From: Ancylobacter novellus DSM 506
GTDB lineage: Bacteria; Pseudomonadota; Alphaproteobacteria; Rhizobiales; Xanthobacteraceae
Direction of reading: 5' to 3'
DNA length: 64,000 nucleotides
Assembly (NCBI RefSeq): GCF_000092925.1
Contig: NC_014217.1
Coordinates: 186,001 to 250,000, forward strand
Below are positions 18,067 through 26,931 of this stretch, piece by piece (positions within the stretch are counted from its first letter, which is position 1; the number at the start of each line of letters is the position of its first letter). The translations under genes and the position numbers were made by a program. The notes under the pieces were generated by a model. It saw nothing but the letters and a program-made list of their open reading frames with translations, did not search any database and was not told the origin of the DNA.

Positions 18067-18711
18067 ATGAAGCTGGTTCGCAACAGGGTGTATGAGATGG
18101 TGCGGCGGGAGATCCTGTCCTGCGCCATCGTGCCCGGCGCGGAGCTGCGGGAGGCCGACCTCGCCGAGCGCTTCGGCGTCAGCAAGTCGCCGATCCGTGA
18201 CGCCATGCAGAAGCTCGAACTCGAAGGCCTCGTCGAGATCGAGCCGCGGCGCGGCCACCGCGTGATGCCCGTCTCCATCAGCGACGCCGCCGACATGCTG
18301 GAGCTCAGGCTGATCCTCGAGACGGCGGGCGTGCGCAAGGTGGCGCTCGTCGCCACCGACGCCGAGCTCGCCGGGCTCGACAATTTCCGCGATGCCGACA
18401 CCAGCTCGATCCCGGTCTTCACCGAATATAACCGCCGGTTCCACCATCACCTCGCCGCGCTCGCGCGTAACCGCCGCCTCGCGGAGGAGATGAGCCGGGT
18501 GATGGACCTCTATGAGCGGCTCTGCATGGTGAGCCTTTCCGCCGTGACCGCGCATGGCCGGAACGAGGGGCCGCTGCGCGAGCACAACGACATCATCGAC
18601 GCCCTGCAGGCGCGCAACGGCAATGCCGCCGCGCGCATGCTGAAGCGCCACATAGGGCGCTCGCAGAGCCAGATCCTGCGAGCCCTCGAAAGCCGTCCGA
18701 TCGTCGCCTGA
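18067..18711 (+). CDS. GntR-family (FCD) transcriptional regulator
   Basis: The 214-residue protein has a winged-helix domain (VYEMVRREILSCAIVPGAEL, then RFGVSKSPIRDAMQKLELEG). An FCD effector domain with NRRFHHHLAALARNRRL supplies likely metal-binding His residues. No clear ribosome-binding site precedes the ATG at 18067. It precedes, by 175 bases and on the same strand, the first NitT/TauT-type ABC importer and the amidohydrolase/deacetylase pair, and it is their probable local regulator. Confidence 0.93.
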   Translation: MKLVRNRVYEMVRREILSCAIVPGAELREADLAERFGVSKSPIRDAMQKLELEGLVEIEPRRGHRVMPVSISDAADMLELRLILETAGVRKVALVATDAELAGLDNFRDADTSSIPVFTEYNRRFHHHLAALARNRRLAEEMSRVMDLYERLCMVSLSAVTAHGRNEGPLREHNDIIDALQARNGNAAARMLKRHIGRSQSQILRALESRPIVA

Positions 18712-18886
18712 CGAACGGCCCGCCCAGGCGCAGCCGGCGCCATGCCGGCCGCGCGCACGACCCGCAAGGGCCGCCGCCGACCCGTCCGCGCATGCAGAAG
18801 ACGGGCTGCGGCAAGGAAACGCCACATGTCGTCCCGACGCCTCGCCGGCGAAGGTCGCCGGCTGCGCGCGGACGCGGAGGAGCGAG

Positions 18887-19687
18887 ATGAACGCCATAGC
18901 CAGCCAGCTGGTCGCCGCCTCGACCAGCCATATCGACCCCGACATCGTCATTTCCGCCCGCGACCTCGTCAAAGCCTTCAACAGCGAGGTGGTGGCGCTC
19001 GACCGCGCCAGCTTCGACATCAAGCGCGGCTCCTTCGTCTCGCTGGTCGGGCCGAGCGGCTGCGGCAAGTCCACGCTGCTGCGCCTCGTCGCCGGGCTGA
19101 TCGGCAAGTCGGCGGGCGAATTGAGCGTGCTCGGCCACGGCGTCACCGGGCCGTCCCACGATGTCGGCATGATGTTCCAGCGCCCGACGCTGCTGGAATG
19201 GCGCACGGCGGTGGAGAACGTGCTGCTGCCGACCGAGGTGCAGGGCGCGACCACCGACGCCGACCGCCGCCGGGCGATCGAGCTGCTGCAACTCGTGGGG
19301 TTGAGGGATTTCGAGTTCAGCTTCCCGCGCCAGCTTTCGGGCGGTATGCAGCAGCGCGTGGCACTGGCCCGCCTGCTTCAGACCGGCGCCAACATCCTGC
19401 TGCTCGACGAGCCGTTCGGCGCGCTCGACGAATTCACCCGCGAGCGGCTGAACCTCGAATTGCTGCGCATCGTCGACGATGTCGAGGCGACCGTGCTGTT
19501 CGTCACCCACAACATCTCCGAGGCGATCTTCCTCGCCGACCAGGTGATGGTGATGACGCCGCGCCCCGGCCGCCTCGCGAAGATCGTCGACGTTTCCTTC
19601 GAGCGCCCGCGCGAGATCGCGCTGATGCAGACGCCGGAGTTCAACCGGCTGGTCGGCGAGGTCCGCTCCATCCTGGGAGGGCATTGA
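18887..19687 (+). CDS. NitT/TauT-type ABC importer ATP-binding protein (system 1)
   Basis: The 266-residue ATPase has Walker A GPSGCGKST at 55-63, the Q-loop MMFQRPTLLEW, signature LSGGMQQR at 150-157 and Walker B LLLDEPFGALDE at 171-182. The switch His is in FVTHNISEAIFLAD. The sequence is closest in style to SsuB/TauB/ThiY-associated ATPases for sulfonates, nitrate or pyrimidine precursors. GGAGGAGCGAG precedes the ATG. The permease starts two bases after its stop codon. Confidence 0.95.
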   Translation: MNAIASQLVAASTSHIDPDIVISARDLVKAFNSEVVALDRASFDIKRGSFVSLVGPSGCGKSTLLRLVAGLIGKSAGELSVLGHGVTGPSHDVGMMFQRPTLLEWRTAVENVLLPTEVQGATTDADRRRAIELLQLVGLRDFEFSFPRQLSGGMQQRVALARLLQTGANILLLDEPFGALDEFTRERLNLELLRIVDDVEATVLFVTHNISEAIFLADQVMVMTPRPGRLAKIVDVSFERPREIALMQTPEFNRLVGEVRSILGGH

Positions 19688-19688
19688 G

Positions 19689-20564
19689 ATGAGCCTCGCC
19701 ACCGACGGCAACCTGTCCATGACCGACGTCGCGCGCGAGCGCGGCGGTCTTGCCGGGCGCGTCATGCGCCATGTCGCGCTGTTCCTCGGCGTGATGCTGG
19801 TATGGGAGCTCGCCAGCTACTACCAGTTCGTCGATCCGCTCATCCTGCCGCGGCCGACCGCCATCGCCGCGGCGCTGGTGAACATGGTGCTCTATCAGGG
19901 CACGGTGTGGTTCCATCTCGGCGTCACGCTGTGGGAGGCGGTGGCGGGCTTCGTCATCGGCTCGGCGATCGGCATCGGCCTCGCCGTGGCGGCGGGGCTG
20001 AACGAGAGCTTCCGCCGCTACATCTCGCCCTACATCATTGCGCTGCAGGTGACGCCGCGCATCGCGCTGGCGCCGATCGTCATCGCCTGGCTCGGCTTCG
20101 GCATGATGCCGAAGATCGCCATCGGCGCGCTGATCTGCTTCTTCCCGCCCTTCATCAACACGCTGACGGGACTGCTCAACGTCGACGAGGACGCCAACGA
20201 GATGTTCCGCTCGCTGGGCGCCAGGAAGCGGCAGATCTTCTTCAGCCTGATGCTGCCCAACGCCATGCCGATCATTATGGCGGGGCTGAAGACGGCGATA
20301 TCGCTCGCGCTGATCGGCGCCATCGTCGGCGAGTTCATCTCGGCGAGCGAGGGCATGGGCGTGCTTATGCAGCGCTACACCTTCGCGCTGAACATGGCCT
20401 CGTCCTTCGCGGTGCTCGTGATCCTCACCGCCATGGGCTACGTGCTCTTCCTGTTGATGGAGTGGGCCGACAACTGGCTGGTCTACTGGCGCCACGACGC
20501 GCGCATGACTGCCATCAGCCGCAAGAAGGCGAGAGCCTGGGGCGGCGTCACCGGCCGGCGCTAG
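19689..20564 (+). CDS. NitT/TauT-type ABC importer permease (system 1)
   Basis: The 291-residue permease has about six membrane segments. Its EAA-type coupling loop reads EMFRSLGARKRQIFFSLMLPNAMP near residue 180, which docks onto the ATPase. The gene sits one base after the ATPase stop codon and 108 bases before the binding-protein gene, so all three form one importer. Confidence 0.94.
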   Translation: MSLATDGNLSMTDVARERGGLAGRVMRHVALFLGVMLVWELASYYQFVDPLILPRPTAIAAALVNMVLYQGTVWFHLGVTLWEAVAGFVIGSAIGIGLAVAAGLNESFRRYISPYIIALQVTPRIALAPIVIAWLGFGMMPKIAIGALICFFPPFINTLTGLLNVDEDANEMFRSLGARKRQIFFSLMLPNAMPIIMAGLKTAISLALIGAIVGEFISASEGMGVLMQRYTFALNMASSFAVLVILTAMGYVLFLLMEWADNWLVYWRHDARMTAISRKKARAWGGVTGRR

Positions 20565-20672
20565 GCGCGGCCGTCGCGCACAAGCCGGGCGACGGCGCGC
20601 CGCCGCCCGAACATCCGTTGAGACTGCACGAACGAAACAACGGCGCCACGGGCGCCGAGGGGAGGATGCGTC

Positions 20673-21749
20673 ATGCTGACGGACAACATTGCTTTTTCGC
20701 GCCGGAACTGTCTCGGCCTGATGGCCGGCACCGCCGCCGGCCTCGCTCTCGGCCCGTTCGCCACGCGCGCGGCCAGGGCGCAGGGGCTGCGTGCGATCAA
20801 TGTGATCATGCCGCTGCCGCGCTCGGCGAATTTCTATCCGCTGATCGCCGGCGAGGCGCTCGGCTATTTCGAGAAGGAGGGCGTCAAGGTCAACCTGCTG
20901 CCGTCCTCGACCACCGTGCCCTATGTCGCCTTCGTCCAGAACGGGCAGGCCGAGCTCGCCATGCTCGATGCACCGCAGACCTTCCAGTCGGTGCAGGCCG
21001 GCATTCCGATCAAGGTGGTCTATGAGGGCATGCAGCGGGCGCCGGAAGGCATCGCGGTGAGCGCCGACAGCCCGATCACCTCGGTCGAGCAGCTCAAGGG
21101 CACCACGGTCGGTCTCGTGTCGGACCGCGACCGCACCACGCTCGCCATCGCGCTCGACACCAAGGGCATCTCCATCGACGACGTGAAGACGGTGGTGGTG
21201 GGCGAGGCTGGCCCGACGCTCGCCAACGCCTTCCGCAAGCAGACGGTATCGGCCATCTCCGGGGCGGTGCCGGACTGGCTGTCGCTGCAGGCCAACGGCA
21301 TGAAGATCCGGCTCATCACGCCGTCGGAAGTGGCGGATACGCCGGCCAATTCCTTCGTGGTGAATGCCGCGCGCATCGACGAGCTGCGCCAGCCGCTCAT
21401 CGGGTTCTTCCGCGCCTGGTCGAAGGGCATGGTGGTCGGCAAGATCGACGTCGAGACGCTCGCCGTGATGTGCCGCAAGGCCGTGCCGGAAGAGTGGGAG
21501 AACCCGACCTTCGGGCGCGAATTCCTCGATGCCTCGATCCCGATGAACTACTCGGTCACGCCGAAGCTGGGCGATCTCCAGCCCGAGGTCTGGAAGCGCG
21601 TGCAGGCGCCGATGGTGAAGCTCGGCGAACTCCAGAAGGAGATCGACCCCGCGACCTTCCTCGACCGCAGCCTGATCGATCCCGCGAACGACTTCTCGCG
21701 CGAGCAGGTCGCCGCCGACGTCGCCGCCTGGAAGGCGAAGAGCATGTGA
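20673..21749 (+). CDS. Periplasmic binding protein of ABC importer system 1 (NMT1/SsuA-like, Tat signal)
   Basis: The 358-residue protein begins with a twin-arginine leader: SRRNCLGLMAGTAAGLALG, then ATRAARAQ at the likely cleavage site. Export in folded form is therefore likely. The mature part follows the NMT1/THI5-like fold, with NFYPLIAGEALGYFEKEGV and an AELAMLDAPQTFQSV segment. GGGGAGGATGCGTC precedes the ATG. It supplies the importer encoded just upstream; ligands of this family include sulfonates, nitrate, taurine and thiamine precursors, and the real one cannot be read off. Confidence 0.92.
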   Translation: MLTDNIAFSRRNCLGLMAGTAAGLALGPFATRAARAQGLRAINVIMPLPRSANFYPLIAGEALGYFEKEGVKVNLLPSSTTVPYVAFVQNGQAELAMLDAPQTFQSVQAGIPIKVVYEGMQRAPEGIAVSADSPITSVEQLKGTTVGLVSDRDRTTLAIALDTKGISIDDVKTVVVGEAGPTLANAFRKQTVSAISGAVPDWLSLQANGMKIRLITPSEVADTPANSFVVNAARIDELRQPLIGFFRAWSKGMVVGKIDVETLAVMCRKAVPEEWENPTFGREFLDASIPMNYSVTPKLGDLQPEVWKRVQAPMVKLGELQKEIDPATFLDRSLIDPANDFSREQVAADVAAWKAKSM

Positions 21750-21811
21750 GCGCGGCTGCGCCAGCCGTCCCGGCGGCCGCCGCCGGGACGCCCTCCTCGA
21801 AAGGATTTTTC

Positions 21812-22903
21812 ATGGACCACAGCATCATCGACACGCGGACCCTCGGCGGCAGTGTGAACCGCTACGGGCCGACCTCCGCGCGCGCGCCCGCCGCCACGCC
21901 CGCCCGCCTCGACACGGTGACGGTGGACATCCACGCCCATATCGCGGTGCCGGAGGCGCACGCCTATGTCGCCCCGCATCTCGATGTCGGGCAGATCGCG
22001 ATGGTCAAATATTCCAGCGACGAGACGCGGATGGTGAACCAGCGCCAGGACCAGGACCGCGCCTCGACCATGGTGGACATGGACGACCGGCTGAAGGTGC
22101 TGGACAAGCTCGGCATCGACATCCAGGTCGTCGCCCCGCCGCCGTTCCAGTGCTACTACACCGTCGATGCCGAGCACGGCGTGAAGGCGAACCGGATGGT
22201 GAATGACGGCATCGCCGCCTTCGTCGCCCGGCGGCCGGACCGCTTCGCCGGCCTCGGCACGCTCGCCATGCAGGACCCGGCGAGCGCGCCGGCCGAGCTT
22301 GAGCGCTGCGTGCGCGTGCTCGGGCTCAAGGGCGTCGAGCTGCTCACCAATGTGAACGGGCGTGAGCTTTCCTCGCCGGAATATGAGCCGGTCTTCGCCA
22401 AGGCGGAGGAGCTTGGCGCGCTGCTCATGATCCATCCGAACGGCTTCACTGGCGGCGAGCGCTTCACGCGCTTCTATTTCAGCAACGTCATCGGCAATCC
22501 GCTGGAGACGACGGTGGCGCTGCACTACCTGATCTTCGACGGCGTGCTGGAACGCCATCCCAAGCTGAAGCTCCTCGCCGTGCATGGCGGCGGCTTCCTG
22601 CCGGCCTATTCCGGCCGCATCGACCATGCCTGGGGGGCGCGCAAGGATTCCAATGGCGGACTGCCCAAGCCGCCGACGGAGTATTTGCGGCGGGTCTATT
22701 TCGACAGCGTCGTGTTCACGCCGCACCAGCTCGAATATCTCGTGAACACCTATGGCGCCGACCACATCGTCATGGGGACGGACTATCCCTATGACATGGC
22801 CGATTACGACCCGGTGCAGCATGTGCTGAGCGTCGAGAGCTTCGACGACGAGACCCGCGCCAAGGTCGCCGGCGGCACCGCCGCAGCGCTGCTGGGGCTG
22901 TGA
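21812..22903 (+). CDS. ACMSD-like amidohydrolase, second copy
   Basis: The 363-residue protein has the amidohydrolase-2 metal site: VDIHAHI (His41, His43), LLMIHPNGF, AVHGGGFLP and GTDYPYDM. It is a relative of the enzyme at 5967-6992 but carries a longer N-terminus rich in alanine and proline. The ATG at 21812 follows GAAAGGATTTTTC. It comes 62 bases after the importer binding protein and overlaps the next gene by four bases if that gene starts with GTG. The likely reaction is decarboxylation or hydrolysis of an unsaturated acid. Confidence 0.88.
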   Translation: MDHSIIDTRTLGGSVNRYGPTSARAPAATPARLDTVTVDIHAHIAVPEAHAYVAPHLDVGQIAMVKYSSDETRMVNQRQDQDRASTMVDMDDRLKVLDKLGIDIQVVAPPPFQCYYTVDAEHGVKANRMVNDGIAAFVARRPDRFAGLGTLAMQDPASAPAELERCVRVLGLKGVELLTNVNGRELSSPEYEPVFAKAEELGALLMIHPNGFTGGERFTRFYFSNVIGNPLETTVALHYLIFDGVLERHPKLKLLAVHGGGFLPAYSGRIDHAWGARKDSNGGLPKPPTEYLRRVYFDSVVFTPHQLEYLVNTYGADHIVMGTDYPYDMADYDPVQHVLSVESFDDETRAKVAGGTAAALLGL

Positions 22904-23820
22904 GCATGGGGCTGCTCAGCGAACGCGCGCCTTATCTCGCCTTCCCGGACAGGCCGCGCCTGCATCTGCCGGGCGAGGCCCGCGTCGCGGTGTGGGTCAT
23001 CGTCAATGTCGAGGAATGGTCCATCGCGCGGGCCATGCCGCGCACCGTTCTGCCACCGCCCATGGGCCAGCCGCTGATGCCGGACCTGCCCAATTGGGCC
23101 TGGCACGAATACGGCATGCGGGTCGGCTTCTGGCGACTGCTCAAGGCGATCGAGCAGCGCGGCCTGCGCGCCACCTTCGCGGTGAACGGGCATGTGTGCC
23201 GTTCCTATGAGCGCGTCGCACGGGCGGCGCGCGATGCCGGCTGGGAGTTCATGGGGCATGGCTATGTGCAGCAGCCGATGCATAATACCGAGGACCAGCG
23301 GGCGGCGATCTTCGACACGGTGGCGGCCATACGCGACTTCACCGGTCGGCCGCCGCCGGGCTGGGAGAGCCCCGGCCTCACCGAGAATAACGAGACGCTC
23401 GACCTGCTGAAGGAGGCGGGCATCGGCTATGTCGCCAACTGGGTGATCGACGATCTCCCGCTGGAGTTGGACACGCCGCATGGCCCGATCCTGTCGGTGC
23501 CCTATTCGGTGGAGACCAACGACATCGTGGTGCATGCCGTGCAGCATCAGCCGTCCGACGCCTTCAACCGGCGCTGCGTCGACCAGTTCGACCGGCTGTG
23601 GGAGGAGGGCGGCGACAACGCCAAGGTGATGGCAATCAGCACGCATCCCTACCTGACCGGCGTGCCGCATCGCATCGGCTATTTCGAGCAGCTGCTCGAC
23701 TATGTCTGCTCGCGCGACCAGGTGGCGCTGATGACCGGCGAGGAGATCGCCGGATGGTATCGCGGCGAGCAGGCCCGGCTCGGCTCAGAACGGCGGGAGG
23801 CGAGGGCCGCCCGGGGCTGA
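22900..23820 (+). CDS. Polysaccharide-deacetylase-family protein, PuuE/allantoinase-like
   Basis: The 306-residue protein has the NodB-homology fold in its PuuE-like form. It carries RVAVWVIVNVEEWS, GLRATFAVNGHVCR, WEFMGHGYVQQPMH and a late STHPYLTGVPHRIGYFE segment. Related proteins hydrolyse cyclic amides such as allantoin, so C-N bond hydrolysis is more likely than sugar deacetylation here. The GTG at 22900 gives a four-base overlap with the amidohydrolase; ATG at 22906 is the alternative. Its 3' end overlaps the convergent gene at 23785-24456 by 36 bases. Confidence 0.85.
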   Translation: MSMGLLSERAPYLAFPDRPRLHLPGEARVAVWVIVNVEEWSIARAMPRTVLPPPMGQPLMPDLPNWAWHEYGMRVGFWRLLKAIEQRGLRATFAVNGHVCRSYERVARAARDAGWEFMGHGYVQQPMHNTEDQRAAIFDTVAAIRDFTGRPPPGWESPGLTENNETLDLLKEAGIGYVANWVIDDLPLELDTPHGPILSVPYSVETNDIVVHAVQHQPSDAFNRRCVDQFDRLWEEGGDNAKVMAISTHPYLTGVPHRIGYFEQLLDYVCSRDQVALMTGEEIAGWYRGEQARLGSERREARAARG

Positions 23821-24456
23821 GGGCAGACGTTCATCCTGCCAGAAGGCGCGGCCCTGTTCACCCAGCAGGGCCGCGAAGGTGTCGGGCTCGACAAGCTCGC
23901 CGGCTGTCAGGACCGTGACGCCGATGCCGACGGCGGCGAGGCCTTCGCGCCGGCGGCGCTCGGCGGCCGGCAGCAAGGGGGAGGGCGCGAACAGCACTGC
24001 CTCGGCCCGCCCGCCCAGCCAGAACAACATGTCGACCATCACGCTTTCGCCGTCCGGCAGGGGCGGCAGTGCCCGCGGGAGCGGAAGCGGCGCGGAATAG
24101 AGCACGTCCTCCGGCGCGAACAGGCCCGCCACGGGCGCGAGATGTTCCACGATCGCGGTGCGATGGGCGGCGATGACCTGCCGCAGATGCTCGAAATAGC
24201 CGTCGATGAACAGGGTCGCGGGACGATTCCAAGTGCCGGACAGGCGCTTGAGATGATCCGCGAGGCGGATGTCGGTCGCGACCGTCTCCTGGCCGATGGC
24301 CGGAGGCGGCAGCTCGAAGGCCTCGTCATTGAGGCGCAGCACCTTCCCCGGATGCAGCAGCACCCGGGGAAAGCGGTCCAGCGACGTCGGTCCCGTCGGC
24401 ATCTTGTCGATGCCGTAGGGCACCGGCCATGGAGCCGGGCCGGCCAGCGCGATCAC
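23785..24456 (-). CDS. Unrecognised protein encoded at the end of ABC importer operon 2
   Basis: I do not recognise this 223-residue protein. It has no clear signal peptide or membrane segment. It contains RFPRVLLHPGKVLRLNDEAF, ATLFIDGYFEHLRQVIAAH and a C-terminal SVMVDMLFWLGGRAEAVLF stretch. GTG at 24456 overlaps the stop of the preceding permease by four bases, which argues for real translation in that operon. The longer open frame upstream is a shadow of the permease. A soluble accessory or enzyme acting on the imported substrate is the best guess. Confidence 0.65.
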   Translation of the reverse strand: MIALAGPAPWPVPYGIDKMPTGPTSLDRFPRVLLHPGKVLRLNDEAFELPPPAIGQETVATDIRLADHLKRLSGTWNRPATLFIDGYFEHLRQVIAAHRTAIVEHLAPVAGLFAPEDVLYSAPLPLPRALPPLPDGESVMVDMLFWLGGRAEAVLFAPSPLLPAAERRRREGLAAVGIGVTVLTAGELVEPDTFAALLGEQGRAFWQDERLPSAPGGPRLPPF

Positions 24457-25307
24457 CGCCGGCTCTCGGGATGCCAGACCAGGATGCGGCGGCGGACGAT
24501 CTCGAGGCTTTTCACCACCACGAAGCCGAGGATGATGATCTGCACGATGCCGGCGAACACGCCGACGGAATCGGCGAAGCGCCCGGCCATGATCATCGCG
24601 CCGCCGACGCCGCGCCCTCCCATCAGCATCTCGGTGACGATGGTGGTGATCATGCCCACCGGCAGCGCCACCTGCAGGCCGGTGATGATCTGCGGCATCG
24701 CCATCGGCAGATAGACCTCCCACAGGAGATCACGCTCCTTCGCCCCGAAGGAGCGGGCCGACCAGATCGGCCATTTGTCGAGGCTCGAACAGCCGGCATA
24801 GGTCGCCGCCACGATGGGGAAGAAGCAGGAGAACGCCACCATGATGATCTTCGAGGTGTCGTATATGTCGAACCACAGGATGAAGATCGGCAGGAAGGCG
24901 ATCTTCGGCATCGGGAAGCCGATCGACACCAGCGGATCGAAGAACCAGCGCACCAGTGCCGAGCGCGCCATCAGTATGCCGAGCGGGATGCCGATCACGG
25001 CGCCGATGGCGAAGCCGGCGAGCGCGCGGTAGAGGGTGAGGCCGAGATCGACCAGCACCGTGCCGGCGATGAGGTCCTCCCAGATCCGCCCCAGCACCAC
25101 GCTGAGCGGCGGCAGCAGGAAGGGGTTGAGGGCACCGAAGCGCGCGCCGAATTCCCACAGGCCGGCGAGCGCCGCTACTACCGCCACCTGCACGCCGATG
25201 TCGACCATGCGCGGCGACAGGGTACGGGGCGCGGGCGGCACCGGCGCCTTCTGCGTCGGTGATGTGGGGGCGCGCGCGAGCGGCTGGGCTCCAGCCATGT
25301 TCATCAT
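24453..25307 (-). CDS. NitT/TauT-type ABC importer permease (system 2, second subunit)
   Basis: The 284-residue permease has six membrane segments after a proline-rich cytoplasmic N-terminus. Its EAA-type loop is SARSFGAKERDLLWEVYLPMAMP near residue 190. The ATG at 25307 overlaps the stop of the other permease by four bases; an in-frame ATG at 25319 is the alternative. With the permease at 25304-26104 it probably forms a heterodimeric channel, which is unusual since many relatives are homodimers. Confidence 0.9.
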   Translation of the reverse strand: MMNMAGAQPLARAPTSPTQKAPVPPAPRTLSPRMVDIGVQVAVVAALAGLWEFGARFGALNPFLLPPLSVVLGRIWEDLIAGTVLVDLGLTLYRALAGFAIGAVIGIPLGILMARSALVRWFFDPLVSIGFPMPKIAFLPIFILWFDIYDTSKIIMVAFSCFFPIVAATYAGCSSLDKWPIWSARSFGAKERDLLWEVYLPMAMPQIITGLQVALPVGMITTIVTEMLMGGRGVGGAMIMAGRFADSVGVFAGIVQIIILGFVVVKSLEIVRRRILVWHPESRR

Positions 25308-26104
25308 GCCTCCCTCCAACGCAGCATGTGCCGGGCAAGCATCGCGTAGATGCGGTCGGCGGCGAAGCCGATGCCGGCGACGAAGAAGATCGCGGCGAAC
25401 ATGGCGGGGTACTGTCCGCCATCGCCGAGCGAACTGATCATGAAGCCGACGCCGTCCGTCGCGATGACGAATTCCGAGCTCACCATCAGGATGAAGGAGA
25501 AGGCGAGGGCGGTGCGGCAGCCGTTGAGGATGTCGGGCATGGCAGCGGGCAGCACGACTTCGTGCAGCACGTCGAGACGCGAGGCGCCGAGGCTGGAAGC
25601 CGACCAGAGCAGGAACGGGTTCACCCCGCGCGCGCCATTATAGGTGCCGACCACCACCGGCAGCAGGCAGCCAAGGAAGATCAGCAGGATCTTCGAGGAA
25701 TCTCCGAGCCCGAGCCAGATCATCACCACCGGGATGAGCGCCGATTTCGGCATCGGGTAGAAGATCTGCACGATGGGATTGACCAGCAGCCGCGCGGCGC
25801 GGAACTGCGCCATCATCAGCCCGACCACCACGCCGACCACGACCGCCGCGCCGAGCCCGGCGGCCGCGCGGCTCACCGAGCGGGCGGTGTTGTAGAGAAG
25901 GTCGCCGTTGACCAGCATGTCGACGAAGGCGGCGAAGATTTCCATCAGGCCCGGCAGCATCTGCTGCGAGACGATGCCGCTGAGGCCGAGGAACTCCCAG
26001 AAGACCGCCAGCACCAGCACCGGCGAGAAGCGGACCGCCAAGTCGACGGCCGCATAGGCGAGCCCGGCCGGGCGGCGCCGGCCGGCGAGGATGTCGCTCA
26101 TCAA
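25304..26104 (-). CDS. NitT/TauT-type ABC importer permease (system 2, first subunit)
   Basis: The 266-residue permease has the family's six hydrophobic segments. Its coupling loop is WSASSLGASRLDVLHEVVLPAAMP near residue 175. It overlaps the ATPase gene at its start and the second permease at its end, each by four bases. The two permeases are clearly related to one another and to the system 1 permease but differ in detail. Confidence 0.92.
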   Translation of the reverse strand: MMSDILAGRRRPAGLAYAAVDLAVRFSPVLVLAVFWEFLGLSGIVSQQMLPGLMEIFAAFVDMLVNGDLLYNTARSVSRAAAGLGAAVVVGVVVGLMMAQFRAARLLVNPIVQIFYPMPKSALIPVVMIWLGLGDSSKILLIFLGCLLPVVVGTYNGARGVNPFLLWSASSLGASRLDVLHEVVLPAAMPDILNGCRTALAFSFILMVSSEFVIATDGVGFMISSLGDGGQYPAMFAAIFFVAGIGFAADRIYAMLARHMLRWREA

Positions 26105-26931
26105 TGCGCTCCCCGTGTCGCCGCCACCGCCTGTTCGCGCACCAGCCGCCAGATATGTTCGCTCAGGCCGATGAAGTCGCGGTTCTCCAGTATCTCCTCG
26201 CCGCGATCCTTCGGCAGATCGACATTTATGACGTGCTGGATGCGTCCGGGGCGGGCGCTCATGATCGAGATGCGGTCGGCGAGGAAGACCGCTTCCTGTA
26301 CGTCATGGGTGACGAAGACCACGGTCTTGCGGCTGTCGCGCCAGATGGCGCGCAGTTCCTCCTGCATGACGCGGCGAGTCTGCGCGTCGAGGGCGCCGAA
26401 GGGCTCGTCCATCAGCAGGATGCCGGGATCGACCGCCAGCGTCCGCGCGATGGCCGCACGCTGCTGCATGCCGCCGGAGAGCTGCGAGGGATAGGCGTCC
26501 TCGAAGCCCGTGAGATGCACCATGTCGATGTAACGCTGGGCGCGCCGCTCGCGCTCGGCGCCGGCGACGCCCGCCTTCTTCAGTCCGTAGAGGACGTTGT
26601 CCTTCACCGTCTTCCACGGAAACAGCGCGAAGTTCTGGAACACGATGCTCCGGTCGGGCCCCGGTGCAACCACCGTGCCGGACGAGGTCGAGATCGTGCC
26701 TGCCTGCACCGGAATGAAGCCGCCGATCAGATAGAGCAGGGTGCTCTTGCCGCAGCCGGAGGGGCCGAGCAGGCAATGGAACTCGCCGTCGCCGATGTCG
26801 AGATCGATGCCGTCGAGCGCCAGCATGCCGCCGGTACGCGCGCCATAGGTGTGGGACACATCCCTTATCGAAATGCCCCTGGCAGTGTGGGCGTGCTGGC
26901 GTGAAGCGGCCGCATGAGTGGTCACGCTCAT
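26101..26931 (-). CDS. NitT/TauT-type ABC importer ATP-binding protein (system 2)
   Basis: The 276-residue ATPase has Walker A GPSGCGKST at 56-64, Q-loop VFQNFALFPWKTV, signature LSGGMQQR near 155 and Walker B ILLMDEPFGALD. The switch His is in FVTHDVQEAVFLAD. The ATG at 26931 overlaps the binding-protein stop by four bases. The longer open frame in the same phase upstream is a shadow of the binding-protein gene. It energises the two permeases encoded downstream. Confidence 0.94.
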   Translation of the reverse strand: MSVTTHAAASRQHAHTARGISIRDVSHTYGARTGGMLALDGIDLDIGDGEFHCLLGPSGCGKSTLLYLIGGFIPVQAGTISTSSGTVVAPGPDRSIVFQNFALFPWKTVKDNVLYGLKKAGVAGAERERRAQRYIDMVHLTGFEDAYPSQLSGGMQQRAAIARTLAVDPGILLMDEPFGALDAQTRRVMQEELRAIWRDSRKTVVFVTHDVQEAVFLADRISIMSARPGRIQHVINVDLPKDRGEEILENRDFIGLSEHIWRLVREQAVAATRGAH

